Shown here in pieces: positions 44,727 to 55,243 of a stretch of 64,000 nt of DNA. Below the pieces are notes generated by a model. That model did not search any database. It was given only the letters and a program-made list of their open reading frames with translations, and had not been told where the DNA came from. The stretch lies in contig MU001514.1 in the NCBI GenBank assembly GCA_010093485.1, positions 532,266 to 596,265 on the forward strand. Reading direction: 5' to 3'. Position 1 is the first letter of the stretch; every line of letters starts with the position of its first letter. Made by a program: the position numbers and the translations under genes. The stretch comes from Karstenula rhodostoma CBS 690.94. Taxonomy: Eukaryota; Ascomycota; Dothideomycetes; Pleosporales; Didymosphaeriaceae.

Positions 44727-45248
44727 TCAATCAACGACGCAATTCCACATTTTTGCGAGCCCCATCTCCACGGTGATGGGAGGGTTCGCGTTGTCCACGA
44801 ACGTCGTCTCGATGCTTCCCGCGTCTCCTGGATCCATCTTCAACGTGTCTGGCTGCAGTAGCTTCGCTAGGCGCTCGACGTATGGGAGGCGAAAGTCCGC
44901 ATAGCACCACAGCGAGGTTTCGCCACCGCTGCTGGGGGTATCTGCACTGTCGTCAGCTAGTTTCGCAGTAGCTATCAAGTCTGACTTACGCAGGTCTATT
45001 CCGACGTCTACCTGGGACTTGTCCGCCCATACGTTGTTCCAGATGTTATATGCCAGGAGCTCCGGGCCACTGCCGCCCTCTACGGCGGCAGTTCCGGGGA
45101 AAACGCGATTGACGTTCGTGAGCCATCCACTGTTGTGAGACGTGAAGTAGGTTCTCTGGTTCAGATAGATCCCATTGGGTTGACGGTGGGGATCCCGATC
45201 ACTGCAGCAGTCAGTTGCGTACCTTGTCCCGCAATTCTCCACCACCAA
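44727..45248 (-). CDS. unrecognised protein, 3' part only; 5' exons unresolved
   Basis: A frame of 174 codons ending in MWNCVVD with clearly protein-like content: CGTRYATDCCSDRDPHRQPNG, YLNQRTYFTSHNSGWLTNVN, YNIWNNVWADKSQVDVGIDL and WCYADFRLPYVERLAKLLQP (each quoted in part). I do not recognise the family. A GTAAGT..CAG intron of 48 bases, in frame and without stop, is likely at 44989-44942; splicing gives VGIDLHTPSSGGE. A TAA at 45251 closes the frame upstream and no ATG begins it, so further exons lie upstream. Candidate coding fragments exist up to about 45900 on the same strand (for instance VVQRIFAQLEGQVASLNGT), but I could not connect them without a stop or a frame change. The gene may be intact with introns I misjudged, or may be a decaying copy. 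Confidence 0.45.
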   Translation of the reverse strand: MVVENCGTRYATDCCSDRDPHRQPNGIYLNQRTYFTSHNSGWLTNVNRVFPGTAAVEGGSGPELLAYNIWNNVWADKSQVDVGIDLRKSDLIATAKLADDSADTPSSGGETSLWCYADFRLPYVERLAKLLQPDTLKMDPGDAGSIETTFVDNANPPITVEMGLAKMWNCVVD

Positions 45249-46159
45249 TTATCCTTACCCGTGCCATTGAGACTCGCGACCTGTCCCTCGAGTTGCGCAA
45301 AGATACGCTGGACCACGCGCCTATCCGGACCCAAAGCACATCACTGTCGCTCTTCCGTTCGGTAAAGACAAGCCCACGTTAAGGCCTCAAGCTTCACAAA
45401 CAAAACCTCTAGAGGGGGCAATCGCATCTAGCATGAACGCTCGGAAATTTCTGAGAGCACATCTAACCGTCTTTCCATCTCCACTTGCTGCTGTAGCTGG
45501 TCTCAAGAAAGAGGACGCGGATACAGAGCTCTCTGTAGGCTCAGTGTTCTGCGTGTCGGTGTTTCGTCTCCAACCATCCAAGGGCGGCGAAAGAAGTAGT
45601 CCTCAATCGAAGCTGGGCATACCGGTTGTTGTATCGCCTCCGGTACCTTCATCACCAGTCAGACCGCTTGCGAGCTCGCGCTCACTGCCACCGAAAGTGC
45701 CTCCTGGATCGACCTCTCTCGCTGCTCCGCACCAATGCCTTGGCCATTCGTAATTGCTCGGGTAAGAGCTGCGGATGAAGGCTGAGTGCGTCGACCGGGG
45801 AGTTGTATGACTGAAAATCAGCAGAGCATGGGCCATTAGGTGGTAGCTTTCGGTAGGCATATATGAATTGGTTGATTCACTTGTTGCCGCGTGGCCGCCG
45901 CGTGCACGCCCGACGATAAACACAGGGCAGGCGCGACTGCCAAATTTGCGCACAATCACCCAGCACCTTCCACCGGACATCTCAACCGTGTCATGTGTAC
46001 GGCGGCATGGGAGCAGCAACCTTACGTTGTATACTCGCCAACGACCTGCTTCGCCGCCGCCGCCATCCTCACCCTCGCACTTCTCTACGCCACCTGCGGC
46101 CGGACTATTTTTCGAACACTCAGAACGCTTTTGGGGTGCTGAACGTCAAACTAGGCAAA
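45249..46159. other. spacer that probably holds missing exons of the minus-strand gene
   Basis: Divergent region before the plus-strand gene at 46160. Several open fragments on the minus strand, none joinable with confidence, and part of the leader of the next gene. Confidence 0.35.
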
Positions 46160-48271
46160 ATGCCGGGCTCCTTGGCTCGGAAAGAACGAAGGAAGAAGGA
46201 GCGGGAGGGCATACAGACTCCAATTGTATCCAAAGCCGCGTATGTCGAGAGCGCCAACGACGAGGGAGAGCCCGGCGGCGGCGGCGCCGTGCAAGTGGCA
46301 GAAGGCAAGCCCACTGACGGCGATGAAAGTGAGTCGCCGGTTTGCTAAGCAATACTGAGCTCGCAAGACTGGACTGCTAACTTCACAGATATTCCTAGCT
46401 TGGTCCCCGCCAGCGAACCTGCCAAGGGCTCTCAGCCTCGCCCTCAAGGACCAGCACGCCCACCGCCGACGTCCCCAGGAAAAAAGGCTCAGGATAGAGA
46501 TCAGACAAACCAGAAGCAATCGAAGAATCGGCAGAAGCGAGGCCCTCCGCCACGAGTTCCTCGAGAAAGCGAGCCACCCTTGGGGTCACTGCGCAGTGCC
46601 CCCTCTTCCGTGTACGAAGAAGCGATAGAGAAACTTCGTAATATGTCGCCCGAGGACTCAGTACGTTTGAGAAATGTCGTCTTGAACCAGATGGCTGCAG
46701 AAGGATTTCCTATGCATACGGAAGACCCCCGTCCAAAGCGAATGCAGGGCGCCAGCTATCCTATGAGCTCAATCACCAACCCACCTTGGGCATCGACAAT
46801 GCGTAAGAAGGATATCATGACGAAGGACGAAGCGGAGAACCTGCGACGTGCCATGTTCGAAAAAATTGACCCGAGTACGGAACAGGCGAGCTGGGCCGTT
46901 CCCATAGCGAAGGCTCTCGAGGAATCGAAACCCGAAAGCTCTTCTGCACTTCAAGCAATCAGTGGAAACGTTGATGGTGCTTCACAATCAGTCGAGATTA
47001 TTACACCGGAGAAAGAGGCCCCTTCCGCAGAACAAGCGACTATCGTGCAACCCAAGGAGAATGAGGATTCATCTGACACGGAGAGCAAACTGCAAGGTCT
47101 ACCACATGCTGGTAAGTATTGGCCCAATTCCACAGACCATCAAAAGCATGTCAGCTAACCCGCTGTGCGCAGAGCACCTCACAGGTCCTTCAAAGATAAT
47201 CGACCATAAGGCCCTCAAAGATGGAAGTCTCAATACGAACGCCGAACACATCGAAAAGGCTATTGATACGCTCACGCAAGAGAAAACTGCGGAAGCTTCT
47301 GCAGTTCTGGAGAACGTTCACCCAGTGGCGGACCCAGATGATCACACCGATCGTATCGCTCGCGTCGATGACATGGCGAAGAAACTTAGACGGTCTGTCG
47401 AAAAGGCTTCGGCCAAAATTCGCCCTGGTAAGGAAGGTGTTGCGCTCGACCGTGGCTTCACACAGCATAGCTCATCTTCGGATTATGCAAGCTCTTCGGG
47501 TGACAGCGGAAGCAAACCCTATGCTAACCGAACACGCCGTATCACAAACGATGGAATCTTGGAGCTCAAAGCGAGTCCGTTCAAAGTTGGCCCAGCCAAG
47601 GTTCCATCAAAGGAACATCGTCGGAGGGTTTCGATGAAGCTTCCTATCAAAGTTTCTACCCCTCAGCGAGTCTCTGCCCGTCCAAGCACACAACACATGC
47701 ATAGCGTTTCTTTCAGCACCGACGATAGTGCTGCACCTCCCTATGAGGCGGAAGAACGTGAGTTGGAGTACAAACATCGACACATCTTTGTTGGCACCGC
47801 GTCTTTGGATGACTTCCTTGAAATCCTCGAGATTACGCCAACATACAGTACGACGAAACGTCAAGTTGTCAAAGCTTTCGGTAAGTCAAATATCAAAAGC
47901 AAGACTAGGTGCATAGGACATACTGACGTGTAATTCTAGGCATCCTAGCTTGCGTCGAGCAGGTACACGCACGTCAGTCTTCGATCTCATCCGATGGTTG
48001 GAACTTCGTAACCCGCACGACTCACGACGACATACTCACCCATACAGACTACCTCACCGAGGCGCACGTCAAGCTCGGATCAATCTCCCTGGGCAAGTTC
48101 CTCGGCAAGATTCCCTTCGATGACAAGGGCGAGATCGCCGCGATCAAGGTCGTCGACGCTTTTTGTCTCGCGAGCCACCTCGACGGAGAAGCTACGTACG
48201 GAGCGCAGTCTAAAGCGAAGGCATTTCGCAGCTGGTATGTGCGGGAGAATGCGGCGAAGCAAGATTCTTGA
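46160..48271 (+). CDS. conserved-looking hypothetical protein with disordered N-terminus
   Basis: Four exons, 46160-46328, 46389-47111, 47173-47880 and 47940-48271, all GT..AG and in phase, 643 residues. I do not recognise the protein. The N-terminus is strongly basic (ARKERRKKEREG), residues 40-400 are charged and disordered with Ser, Pro and Glu, including a better ordered helical stretch YEEAIEKLRNMSPEDSVRLR and DDMAKKLRRSVEKASAKIRP. The C-terminal 140 residues look folded: HRHIFVGTASLDDFLEILEI, VVKAFGILACVEQVHARQSS, SLGKFLGKIPFDDKGEIAAI and AKAFRSWYVRENAAKQDS. No signal peptide or membrane helix, suggesting a nuclear or cytosolic protein. It is convergent with choline kinase. Confidence 0.72.
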
Positions 48272-48793
48272 GGGGCAGGGCTGTAGTTGGCGGCAGGTGA
48301 GCTGCTCGGTGGGAGTGGGGTGCGGGACAAATGCGTTCTCAAGGGGCACGTCGAGGTGCGGAAATTGTCTCTAGACTTGTTTGAATGGCGGCTGCATAGG
48401 ATGTTGGGTGGGTTCGGTACGTGATGCGTTGTCGGCAGGACCTGGGGACTGCACGTTGCATTCTCTCTCTCTGCTGCACCTAATACAACCTTTGTCTTTT
48501 GAAGATCCGACCTGTAAATACATCAACCGTATTATGCACATGTTGTCGATGGACCGGCGTCCAATGCGAGTGATTTAGTGAAGTGGCAAAGTTATTTTGT
48601 CTACCCAGCTATGGTACATAAACGCAGGCAAGCGTCATCTGGATGGGTTGAGATACTGTGATTTACCCGGTAAACACTGCAAGTATGCCATGCCATGCAC
48701 AGCACTTCCCATCCGAGTCCGCACCGCACTGCACCGCATGGGGATGCAGAGACACCGCTGACATGTCTCCCCAGCGGCTCTCGTGCTCGTTGC
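48272..48793. other. convergent 3' spacer
   Basis: Between the stops of the hypothetical gene and choline kinase. No coding sequence recognised. Confidence 0.45.
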
Positions 48794-51759
48794 TCAGTAC
48801 TCGACCGTCTTGACCCTGGGCCTGATCTCCTCGGGCAGCTCCTCGGCCTTGACGATGCCCATGTTAATGGCATCGCCCCAGAAGAAGAGCGCGCGCTCCT
48901 GCGTGTAGCCCAGGTAGTCGAATTCCTCCTCCTCCTCCGTCTGCGTCTGCGTCTCGTCAGCACTTGCACCAGCACCGCCCGCGCGCTCCGCTTCACTCAC
49001 TTCGCTTTGCTTCTCCTCGGCGGCCGCCTCGTCGCGGACCTCCTTCGTAGCGCCCTCCAACGCGCCCGCCTCGGCGCTGCCCGGCGCCGCCTTCGCCTCG
49101 TCGTCCAAGTCCGGCATCCCCGGGACCACAGCCTGCACGATGCCCCAGGCGACCCAGAAGGCGGAGCTGGCCATGCGCCAGAGCCTGGTCTCAGCCATGA
49201 GTCTGTGCGTTTCGTTCTCGATGCTCTGCTCGACCTGGGCCTCGTGTTCGTGGTACGAGTAGCGCTCGCCGGGCTGGGCGCGGGCGTCGAGCATGAAAGC
49301 GGAGATGGTGGTTGGGGTTGCGGTGGCGGCGAGGGCGGTGCTGCTGCCGGAGGACTGGAGGGGGTCGAGATGGGGGGTGGGCGGGTTGGAGCTGTGGCCG
49401 CGGGAGGCCTTGAAGGCGGGGGTGTGCTTGAGGTAGGCGCGGATGAAGCGGTGTTGCTCGTCGGGGGTGGGGTAGATGGCCGTGTTGATGCGGTGGGGGG
49501 TGGGGTCGTGGTAGTTGTAGCACCATTCGTTCTGGGTGCTTGTTAGCTGTGGAATCCGCCGCGAGGACGGTGGTGCGAGCACGGGAGTCTTACAAAGTGG
49601 TTGGCGAATTCGTAGCCCGGGAGGTCGGCGTTGGAGTACTCGAAGTCGATGACGATGAGTTGTTTGTGCTCGTTCGCTGGGAGAAGGAGGGGCGACTCCC
49701 CTGACGGTGACATACGCAGTATGTTTCCGTATTGTGTCTGTGTCAATCTATCAGTCTGGTTGTACAACGCTCTAAAAGGTTGGCTTACATCGTTGTGAGC
49801 AAAGACCAGTCGTTCGTTGAGCTTGTCGATACCCCCGTATTGCTCTTCAAGCCAAGCTCGGTATTTCTCCACCGTCTTTCGGAAGACGGACCATTGCACG
49901 CCGCATACAAGCCCTCGATCCTTCCACCTATCAGCGGCGGACTGCACGCTGCCCTGAGTGCCATCTATGATCTGTTGGTCCAGCCAGGACATCCTCTTCT
50001 CTGCTCGATCAACCCACTTGTCCCAGCTCTGCCAAACGAAAGGACCCGCTTCTCGCTCTTTTGGAAGAAGGTCAATGCCTTCGTGTAGCTCCCTCATGCG
50101 TTTCGCAATTTGCTTCGAAGTGTCCGGCTGGCGGAGTTCTTGCGGAGTCAGTGCCCTCGCGTTGAAAAACTCCTCGAACCGTCCATTGGTGAAAGTTCCT
50201 AGCAGTCGGGGTCCGATACGCTTGCGAGCAAGCCTCCGCAAAATCTGCAATTCCGCCTCTCGATCGATCAAATGCTCGACCTGCGGACCGTATATGCGCA
50301 GTAGAAGTTTACTGAACAGGTTAGCATGATCCATTGGACGTGTGACTCTGACTTACGGAGGAGGACTCTTCGGTGCATGGACTCCTTCCTCGCGGGATGT
50401 CTGTTCGGGCAGATCTTTGGGAGGGGAAACCACGTATACAGCATTCGTCAAAGCGCCACTCAACCGATCGACGCTGATCTCGCCGCTCATATCCAACGGC
50501 ACTCGCCGCCAGCCTTTGAGCTTCAAAGTATGCGTCAGTCGCACAATCTCATATTTGAAGGCTGCCCACGCCTCCTTTTCCTTCTTGGCTCGACGAGGAG
50601 TAGTCTTTGTCAAATCATCAGTGCTTTCTGACTCGGGACCGCCAGCACCATACGTCATAGTCTTAGAGTTGTCAAGAACAGCTTCGCAGCCGGGCACAAG
50701 CTGGTCGACAGAGTCAAAGTGGTCTTCTCCTGATGAGATAGTAGAGTTGCGTTTGAAAAGAGTCGACAGCTTCCGACTGTGAGAGCCGCCTCTGTGAAAG
50801 CGAGGCGATCCGTCTGTAGACTTGAGGGACATGGTTCTCTCGAGAATCATGGCGAGCTGATCCAGTGCTACCTCACCATCAGATGAGTCGGAGTCGCGCC
50901 TTTCTCCAGGATGTTCGCTTTTGGGTCCACTTAGGACGTGTTCGACTGCAGAGGCTACTTTGGCAGCTGCAGCCTTGCGCTTTGTTTTTCGTGCAGACCG
51001 GCGAGCCTTTTCCGTCTTGAGCCATGTTGTGACTTGCTTTATCAAATTCTCCTGCGAATGTCGCGAGGGGAGACCTTCGGAGCTATCTGAAAGCAGAGAG
51101 TTGTAGGATGAGTTGCCTTCGGTCGACTGTCTACTCGCTGTAGCAAGCCGTTCGACAGATGGTCTGCCAATGAGTCTCTTGCCGCCCACGTGGGCGCGGA
51201 ATTGTTTGGCAGCCTGTCCGAGGTCAAAGTAGTCCCCACCACTTAGGTCCTTGTGTTGGCCTCGCATCAAGGGCGAGATGCTCTCGATCTCAGGGTCGGC
51301 AATGGAGACAACTGGAAGGAAGAGTAAGCAATCTTGTCTCGACTTTGAGCCATGGATGACGCGTCCATATGCGTGTACTCTTTCAAGTAGGCTTCGCGAT
51401 GCTTTAATCACATGTTGTAGTATATTGTGCTAGGAACATCAAGATATGCACCAGAGCCGGTTCTTCTCATTCACTGAACATACAGCCACGAACAAGAAGG
51501 AAAACACATGGCTAGTGCAGCGGCAGAGTCCGAATGAAGTGACGACTTGAGCATCCTGTACAAAGCACCCGAAAGGGACGAATAGGCCGCATACGCAACA
51601 AGTACACAAGATCTGCATAGCGAAAGCACAAGGTAGAAAGAACTAACCTTTGGCGCTGCTCGAGCGCGGCGATGTGCCATCTTGCACGCTGCGGCCGCTC
51701 GGCTGCAGCTTTGGGCTTGTCGATGCAGGCCCTTGGGGCTCGCCATTCGAAGACGCCAT
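48794..51759 (-). CDS. CKI1: choline kinase
   Basis: Phosphorylates choline (and possibly ethanolamine) with ATP, the first step of the CDP-choline route to phosphatidylcholine; cytosolic. Five exons: 51759-51648, 51311-50357, 50311-49789, 49737-49594 and 49531-48794; 823 residues. The kinase region begins at WRRVPLDMSGEISVDRLSGA and carries the phosphotransferase motif VFAHNDTQYGNIL, split by an intron after HND, and the choline-kinase motif IVIDFEYSNADLPGYEFANHF followed by NEWCYNYHD. Conserved NGRFEEFF and MRELH precede it. The first 300 residues are a Ser/Lys-rich disordered extension, and the C-terminus, after an acidic linker, ends in YTQERALFFWGDAINMGIVK, seen in filamentous-fungal relatives. 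For exon 5 I chose the second of two nearby acceptors because ANHF-NEWCYNYHD fits the family. Confidence 0.92.
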
Positions 51760-52481
51760 TGCGCACTCACCAAGACTGTGGGAGCGATCCTGTAGTCGTG
51801 GGTCCGGTAGATGACAAAGTAAGCAGACCAGGCCAGTGAATTTCGCGAATTGCCGTATTCCTAGTGTGCGGCCGTAGCAATTTGTGTTCCAAGTCGAAGC
51901 GGGAATCGGGCGAGCAGGGCTACTATCGGTGACGCTACTGGGGCCTGCAGGCTGGGGTACACGTGCCAAGATTGATTGGCGTATGTACGGCGAGAGCTCG
52001 TGAACGCGTCGGCAGCTGGATGAAGAGAGGAGCAGGCAAGCTGAACTTGAAATACTCTTGCATGTAAATAGTTGCAAGTGGCGAGAGGAGAGCCCTGGAG
52101 CGAACGTACGTAGGCAGTCTTGTGAGGAGATACGGCGGCGCCTTCCCAGTTTCTCGAGCTCCTGCCCCGCGCCTATCAGCGGCTTGTGCAACGTGGGGCT
52201 TAGCTAGCTACGTAACCCGTTCGCCTGGACAGCGGACGCACGAGATAGTGAATGCAAACAGAGTTGGAGGTATGATGAAGATTTCAACGACATATTAACT
52301 AAGACTCTGTGTATCTCTTTCAGAGCGAAAGTCGGGTATCCAAGCTCCAGTTGCGCCACCCTGTTGTTTGTACCAAAGACCGATGCATACAGACCCAACA
52401 ATATAAAACCCCCGTTGAAGTGAACGCCCAACACCTGATAATGCCAACTTAACGTACACCGCTTTCTTGTAGTGAATGTGC
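51760..52481. promoter_or_regulatory. choline kinase promoter region and 3' region of the transporter gene
   Basis: Between two minus-strand genes. The choline kinase frame is open upstream of its ATG but has no earlier ATG. No further coding sequence recognised. Confidence 0.45.
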
Positions 52482-54288
52482 TCAAACAGCCCCCGCCCAC
52501 TCGACCGTTTCGAGCGCCAGCATGACCAACACGAGTGTCGAAGGAAGGATCCAGACGACATAGCTTTGGAACAAAAGATTCGACATGGCGCCCATGTACA
52601 CATTGTTGATCTGGCAAATCTGGGCTAGCTGCAACGCGCTCGGTGCACCCGTGAGCAGGAAGCAGACGATGACGAATATCGGGTCGTCCAAGATACTGAC
52701 AGGTACAAACTTGGCCGTTATGGCCAGGAGAGGGGCCATGATGAGGGTCGGAATGAGCATCCGGCTCACGAGCGAAGCAATGACGAGCTTCTTTTCCACT
52801 TTGATGTCTTCAACGGAGCGATTGCCCTCGTCAGGGAGAGTGTTGCGGGCCAGATTGGCGCCTAGAACGACTAGGATGAGTGGCACAGCGACACCACCGC
52901 TCTGGCTAACGGCACGAGTAACAGAGTTGCTGAGAAACGTGCCCGGGTCAAAAAAGGCGTGCTGGACCGGAGGAATCGAGGCCACCACGATAGCTGCCAA
53001 CATCGCCCACAACGGAGGGTTCATGAACTCCCAGCAGCCTCCGAGGAATTTGGCCGTGTAGTGGGATAGCTTCGCCAGCGTCCTCTGCAGCCATACCGGG
53101 AGTGCTAGGAATACACGCCGGGAACCGCGTGCAACAACGTCGCGGACAGATCGCGTAAAGCGCTGCAGGGCGTGTTGCACATAGAAAGCGACTTTCTTCG
53201 GGCCTTTGGGCGGATGATCTGCTTTGTATGACACCACAGTGCCATTTTGGATGCCCTCGTCAGGATAACCGTTCCCGTTCATGTTGCCGGGGCCCTTCAC
53301 CACTGCGTTTCCATTTGTCGGCGTAGCAACTGTGGTAGCCGACTGCACGTTTTCTCGTTGTATGATGGAGTCTGAGTCCGACGACCCGGTGGAGATGGAA
53401 GTCGCATAGCTCGTGACGTTGCCAGACTCGTAGTCGGAGTGTGAATCGTCCAAGAGGCGGTCTGCCTCGCCATCGCTGTATTCGCCATTCTCCAGGATGC
53501 TGTTCCTGCCATCGTCTTCATCCTTGTACGCATCGGCAGGTGCCAGGAGTACGTTGAAGCCCCAGGTCCAGCGCACCAGCTGGCCGAGCTGCTGGAAAAT
53601 AAGGAGGTAGAGGATGCCGCGGGCGGCTACCTCGTTGTCGTTATCGCCCGGTATTCTGTCCCAGTGAAGCCCAGAAAGCGTCTTCGATAACGAGATAACG
53701 AGCGAGATGGGAAGAGAGTTCGAGTTTCCAAACACGGCCATGGCAACCACGAAATTGCGGCCCCTCTTGCTAAACCCGTATAGCTTAGATATGGTCAACG
53801 CAGCGAGATAGGAAATGATCAATTGGACGACGAAGATGAACGGGATAACGCCCAGCTCAACCAATTTGTCGGCGCTGAGCTGCGATGCAAGCTTTGTAAA
53901 GACTGGCGCAAGGGTCAGCAACGAGGTAATCATTGCGCAACCGTCAATTCGCTGATGGCGTGTGGCACTCACTCAAGCATGGCGTGAACAGCTGGGTGTT
54001 CAGGTTCGCCACGAATTTCTGCGCGTCCGCATCGAACTGGCCCATCCTGGCGACTATGTATCCCGGAAGACTGACGCACACCACCTCCATGACAGCCTCG
54101 AAGACGAGCAGTGTGAGGTTCGCGAAATCGGGATGCGAGCTGTGCGGCGTGCGGTTGTGCTTGAATGCAGCCAGGAAGCCATTGCCGCCACTGTAGGGGT
54201 CTGAGGGCATGGCCATGAAGTCGGCAGAGGGAGAGGAATTGAGGTTGCGAAGACGAAGCGACTGGACGGCGCCATTGAAGAAAGACAT
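52482..54288 (-). CDS. auxin-efflux-carrier family membrane transporter
   Basis: Member of the membrane transport protein (PIN/AEC) family; yeast relatives such as Ecm3 sit in the ER or other membranes and their substrates are unknown. Two exons, 54288-53973 and 53902-52482 with a 70-base intron; 578 residues. Two bundles of about five helices, the first from FANLTLLVFEAVMEVVCVSL to RNFVVAMAVFGNSNSLPISL and the second from MNPPLWAMLAAIVVASIPPV to the C-terminus, flank a hydrophilic loop of about 150 residues rich in Asp, Ser and Gly. The motif FGNSNSLP and GAPSALQLAQICQ are family hallmarks. The short N-terminus before helix 1 is Ser-rich. The gene is divergent from the Pbs2-type kinase. Confidence 0.87.
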
Positions 54289-55243
54289 CCTGACGCGCCT
54301 GCCTCAGCGGAAGACGTGACGGCGGAGGAGTGCGAGAGGGTACTTGAAGCAGATGGAGCGTGACGCTTGGCTACGTTGGACGGGGGACGTGTATCGGAAC
54401 AGCAAACGTCACAGGGGCGCGGGCGACGGTGCAGGCCTAGGAGAGCGGAGCAAGCGCACAATGCTGGGGGGCGCAAGTCATCTTTGGCGTGTTTGCTTTG
54501 GTGGAGAAGCAAGAAGCAAGAAGCAAGAAGCAAGCACTGCCCAGGTCATGGCCATGCCAATGCCTATGCAGCCGCCGGGGTTGCGTAGCAGGGCACTAAC
54601 AATGGGAGCGTGGCTGCTAGCCGTTGTAGCTGCCCAGATGCTCGCTGGGCGGAAGAGCAGGCGATCGCACATGAAGAGCGGATCGGAGCCTCGTCGCGCA
54701 TGGCGTCGCGGCGTGCGGCCAGCGCAAGAAGGCAGTCCATCTACGAAGATTTCGTCGTCCCTCGTCTCCCCCATTGCGTTTCCGTTCTGCTTCTGCCTCT
54801 GTCTTGCCCTGGTCCGTCCATATCGATCGGATCGAGCCGCTCACCACCCGCTTGGCTTGGCACGCCCCTCCATCGCCCCAGCAGAGCGACATCATAATCA
54901 AGCTCGCATCCGCCGTGGCCAGCCTGCTTGTGGGCACGACACGACGCACGACGCACGACACAACCGGTTCCTTGATTGTCCCCCGCCCCCCTTTCCCTCC
55001 TCGTGCGGCCTGTGTGTGTGCATTTCTCGGGCGTGCCGCCATGCTCCAGACGCGTCCAGCTTAGCCGGCCTGCCAGCATACTCCGTGCAGTGTATTTCAT
55101 TGCGTCACTTCCTCCCCGCTAAGAAGGCGTCTCGACCTCCACCTCAACTCCAGAGTCCACGTCTCTGCCCGACAGCTAGCCAGACGCAGGGCCCTTCGTA
55201 AAGCTTCCTACTTCCCCTCTGCCATTATCTTTACCTCGCCGCC
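54289..55243. promoter_or_regulatory. divergent promoter region, transporter / MAP kinase kinase
   Basis: Spacer between two start codons. The part next to the kinase start is C/T-rich and probably its long leader. Contains a heptamer repeat (54505-54534). Open frames on the plus strand (54344-55201) lack protein character. Confidence 0.45.
54505..54534 (+). repeat. AGAAGCA heptamer repeat, four copies
   Basis: Four perfect tandem agaagca units in the divergent spacer. Confidence 0.9.

Noticed and set aside
54344..55201. 285-codon plus-strand open frame before the Pbs2-type kinase
   Set aside because: Mixed low-complexity content, no domain and no good start; more likely promoter and leader sequence.
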